A stretch of 14,850 bases of DNA from Pseudomonadota bacterium. GTDB lineage: Bacteria > Pseudomonadota > Alphaproteobacteria > Acetobacterales > Acetobacteraceae. How positions within the stretch are numbered: position 1 is the stretch's first letter; each line of letters starts with the position of its first letter. The DNA lies in contig JAFADX010000078.1 of NCBI GenBank assembly GCA_023424475.1, positions 1-14,850 of the forward strand. Direction: 5' to 3'. The translations under genes were made by a program, and so were the position numbers. The notes below the pieces were generated by a model. The model was given only the letters and a program-made list of their open reading frames with translations, was not told the DNA's origin and made no database searches. Positions 13,184 through 14,850 of this stretch are shown here, piece after piece.

Positions 13184-14850
13184 TCACAGGAACCCGACCG
13201 GGTCCACGTCCACCTGCACCCGCACCTTCGCGGGCACCTCGACCTTGGCGAGCCAGCCCTCCAGCAGCGGCTGCACCGCGATGTCCCGCCGCGTCTTCAG
13301 CAGCAGCCGCCGCCGGTGCCGTCCGCGCAGGATGGCGAGCGGCGCGGGCGCGGGGCCGAGCACCTCGACGCCTTCCCCGCCCGGCGCGGCCAGGCCCAGG
13401 TCGCGCGCCGTGCGGTCGGCCGCGCGCTCATCCTCGGAACTCACGATCAGGGCCGCGAGCCGTCCGAAGGGCGGCCAGTGGCCGGGCCGGCGGCCTTCCG
13501 CCTCGGCCTCCATGAAGGCCTCGAGGTCCCCATGCACCAGCGCCTGCATGACCGGATGCTCGGGCGCGAAGGTCTGCAGCAGGACGCGGCCGGGCCGTTC
13601 CTCGCGCCCGGCGCGGCCGGCGACCTGGTGCAGCAGTTGCACGGTGCGCTCGGCGGCACGCAGGTCGCCCCCGGCCAGGCCAAGGTCGGCATCGACCACG
13701 CCGACCAGCGTGAGATGCGGGAAATGCCATCCCTTGGCGACGATCTGCGTGCCGATGACCAGGTCCACCTCGCGGTCCTGGATCGCCTTCGCCGCCGCCG
13801 CCGCCGCCGCCGGGCCGGGAATGGTGTCGGAGGCCATGACGAGCACCCGCGCCTCGGGCCACAGCGTGCGCGCTTCTTCGAGCACGCGCTCGACGCCCGG
13901 CCCGATCGGCACGGTGGAATGCGCGCTGCCGCATTCCGGGCAGGCTTCCGGGATCGGCTCGACATGGCCGCAATGGTGGCATTGCAGGCGGCGCTGCGCG
14001 CGGTGCTCGACCAGCCAGGCGGTGCAGTTCGGGCAGCGCAGGCGATGGCCGCAGGTGCGGCAGAGCGTCATCGGCGCATAGCCGCGCCGGTTCAGGAACA
14101 GCATGGCCTGCTCGCCGCGCCCGAGCGTCTCGCCCACCGCGGCGACCAGGGACGGGCTGAGGAAGCGGCCCCGCTCGGGCGGCGCGCGGCGCAGGTCGAT
14201 GGCCTCCACCGACGGCATCTCCGCCCCGCCGTGGCGCGCCGGCAGGTGCACCGCCGCATAGCGGCCGGTCTGCGCGTTGATGGCGCTTTCGAGCGAGGGC
14301 GTCGCGCTCGCCAGCACGCAGGTGGCGGCCGACAGCCGCGCCCGGACCACCGCCATGTCCCGCGCGTGGTAGACGACGCCTTCCTCCTGCTTGAAGGCAG
14401 TCTCGTGTTCCTCGTCCACGACGATCAGGCCGAGGTCCGGAAAGGGCAGGAACAGCGCGGAACGCGCCCCGACCAGCACCGGAGCCCCGCCCTCGGCGAC
14501 CGCGCGCCAGGTCTCCCGCCGCGTGCGGGACGTCAGCTCGGAATGCCACAGCGCCGGCACGACGCCGAAGCGCCCCGCGAAGCGGTCGAGCCACTGCGCG
14601 GACAGCGCGATCTCCGGCAGCAGCACCAGCGCCTGGCGGCCCCGGCGCAGGCATTCCGCGATCGCCTCGAAATAGACCTCGGTCTTGCCGGAACCGGTCA
14701 CGCCGGTCAGCAGCGTGGTCGCGAAGGCGTGGCGCGCCACGGCCGCGCGCAGCGCATCGGCCGCCTCCCGCTGCCCGGGGCCGAGCGCAGGCCCCGGGTG
14801 CTCCGGGTCGGGCCGCGCGAAGCGCGGCGGGCGCGGCATCAGGGCGGGCT
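13184..14850 (-). CDS. priA: Primosomal protein N' / replication restart helicase PriA (5' end missing)
   Basis: 3'-to-5' DNA helicase that recognises stalled forks and D-loops and reloads the replisome. The frame is open to the right edge, so about 180 N-terminal residues (the fork-binding domain) lie outside. Numbering from the in-window Met at 14839, the helicase core has Walker A GVTGSGKTEVYFEA (46-59), DEEH (142-145) and SATPSLES (178-185). The inserted zinc region has eight cysteines (260, 263, 269, 272, 287, 290, 300, 303; CRTCGHRLRCPNC and CHHCGH..CPECGS). Later motifs are GTQIVAKGWHFPHLTLVGVV and HQVAGRAGR, and the C-terminal domain ends at VDVDPVGFL. The Met at 14839 is not the true start. 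An Ala run from seven repeated triplets (13791-13811) lies before motif V. It is convergent with the binding-protein gene. Confidence 0.97.
   Translation of the reverse strand, partial: PALMPRPPRFARPDPEHPGPALGPGQREAADALRAAVARHAFATTLLTGVTGSGKTEVYFEAIAECLRRGRQALVLLPEIALSAQWLDRFAGRFGVVPALWHSELTSRTRRETWRAVAEGGAPVLVGARSALFLPFPDLGLIVVDEEHETAFKQEEGVVYHARDMAVVRARLSAATCVLASATPSLESAINAQTGRYAAVHLPARHGGAEMPSVEAIDLRRAPPERGRFLSPSLVAAVGETLGRGEQAMLFLNRRGYAPMTLCRTCGHRLRCPNCTAWLVEHRAQRRLQCHHCGHVEPIPEACPECGSAHSTVPIGPGVERVLEEARTLWPEARVLVMASDTIPGPAAAAAAAKAIQDREVDLVIGTQIVAKGWHFPHLTLVGVVDADLGLAGGDLRAAERTVQLLHQVAGRAGREERPGRVLLQTFAPEHPVMQALVHGDLEAFMEAEAEGRRPGHWPPFGRLAALIVSSEDERAADRTARDLGLAAPGGEGVEVLGPAPAPLAILRGRHRRRLLLKTRRDIAVQPLLEGWLAKVEVPAKVRVQVDVDPVGFL

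Noticed and set aside
13791..13811. Triplet run as a CRISPR-like or structural repeat
   Set aside because: It is a simple in-frame alanine tract inside priA; there are no spacers.

Overview
The window is chromosomal DNA from a very GC-rich Gram-negative bacterium. Gene content and protein style (sdhCDAB order, alphaproteobacterial SdhC/SdhD, an asd gene with a dispersed short palindrome at its 3' end, a PAS-containing chemoreceptor) point to an alphaproteobacterium, most likely of the Acetobacteraceae/Roseomonas type. The family assignment is my inference. No rRNA, tRNA, CRISPR array, transposase, phage gene or recognisable defence system is visible.

Layout, left to right: (1) the 3' part of a HAMP-PAS methyl-accepting chemotaxis protein (+), cut by the window edge. 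(2) A 230-nt gap holding a 108-bp palindromic repeat element and two further perfect hairpins. (3) asd, aspartate-semialdehyde dehydrogenase (+), whose last five codons lie in a second, shorter copy of the same repeat. (4) A tightly packed minus-strand set of three membrane-protein genes transcribed right to left: MFS transporter, then TRIC/UPF0126 channel, then EamA/DMT exporter. (5) A divergent two-gene unit (+): a small YgiB-like envelope protein and a YgiC-like ATP-grasp ligase of the glutathionylspermidine-synthase family. (6) The complete succinate dehydrogenase operon sdhC-sdhD-sdhA-sdhB (+), with a plausible sigma70-type promoter and an intercistronic hairpin between sdhD and sdhA. (7) A solitary family-5 ABC substrate-binding protein (+) with a TTG start. 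(8) The C-terminal three quarters of priA (-), running off the right edge and convergent with the binding-protein gene.

Most genes are core metabolism or housekeeping: lysine/threonine/methionine precursor synthesis (asd), TCA cycle and respiratory complex II (sdh), and replication restart (priA). They sit beside transport and sensing genes (chemoreceptor, MFS, TRIC, EamA, periplasmic binding protein). The gene sets look like separate transcription units, not one pathway.

The most unusual structure is the repeat family flanked by CTAG. Its two copies supply the stop codon of the chemoreceptor, the C-terminal codons and stop of asd, and apparently the stop of the convergent EamA gene. The YgiB/YgiC-like pair is the least understood gene set. 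I found nothing I would call a new biological system; the observations below are modest and checkable.
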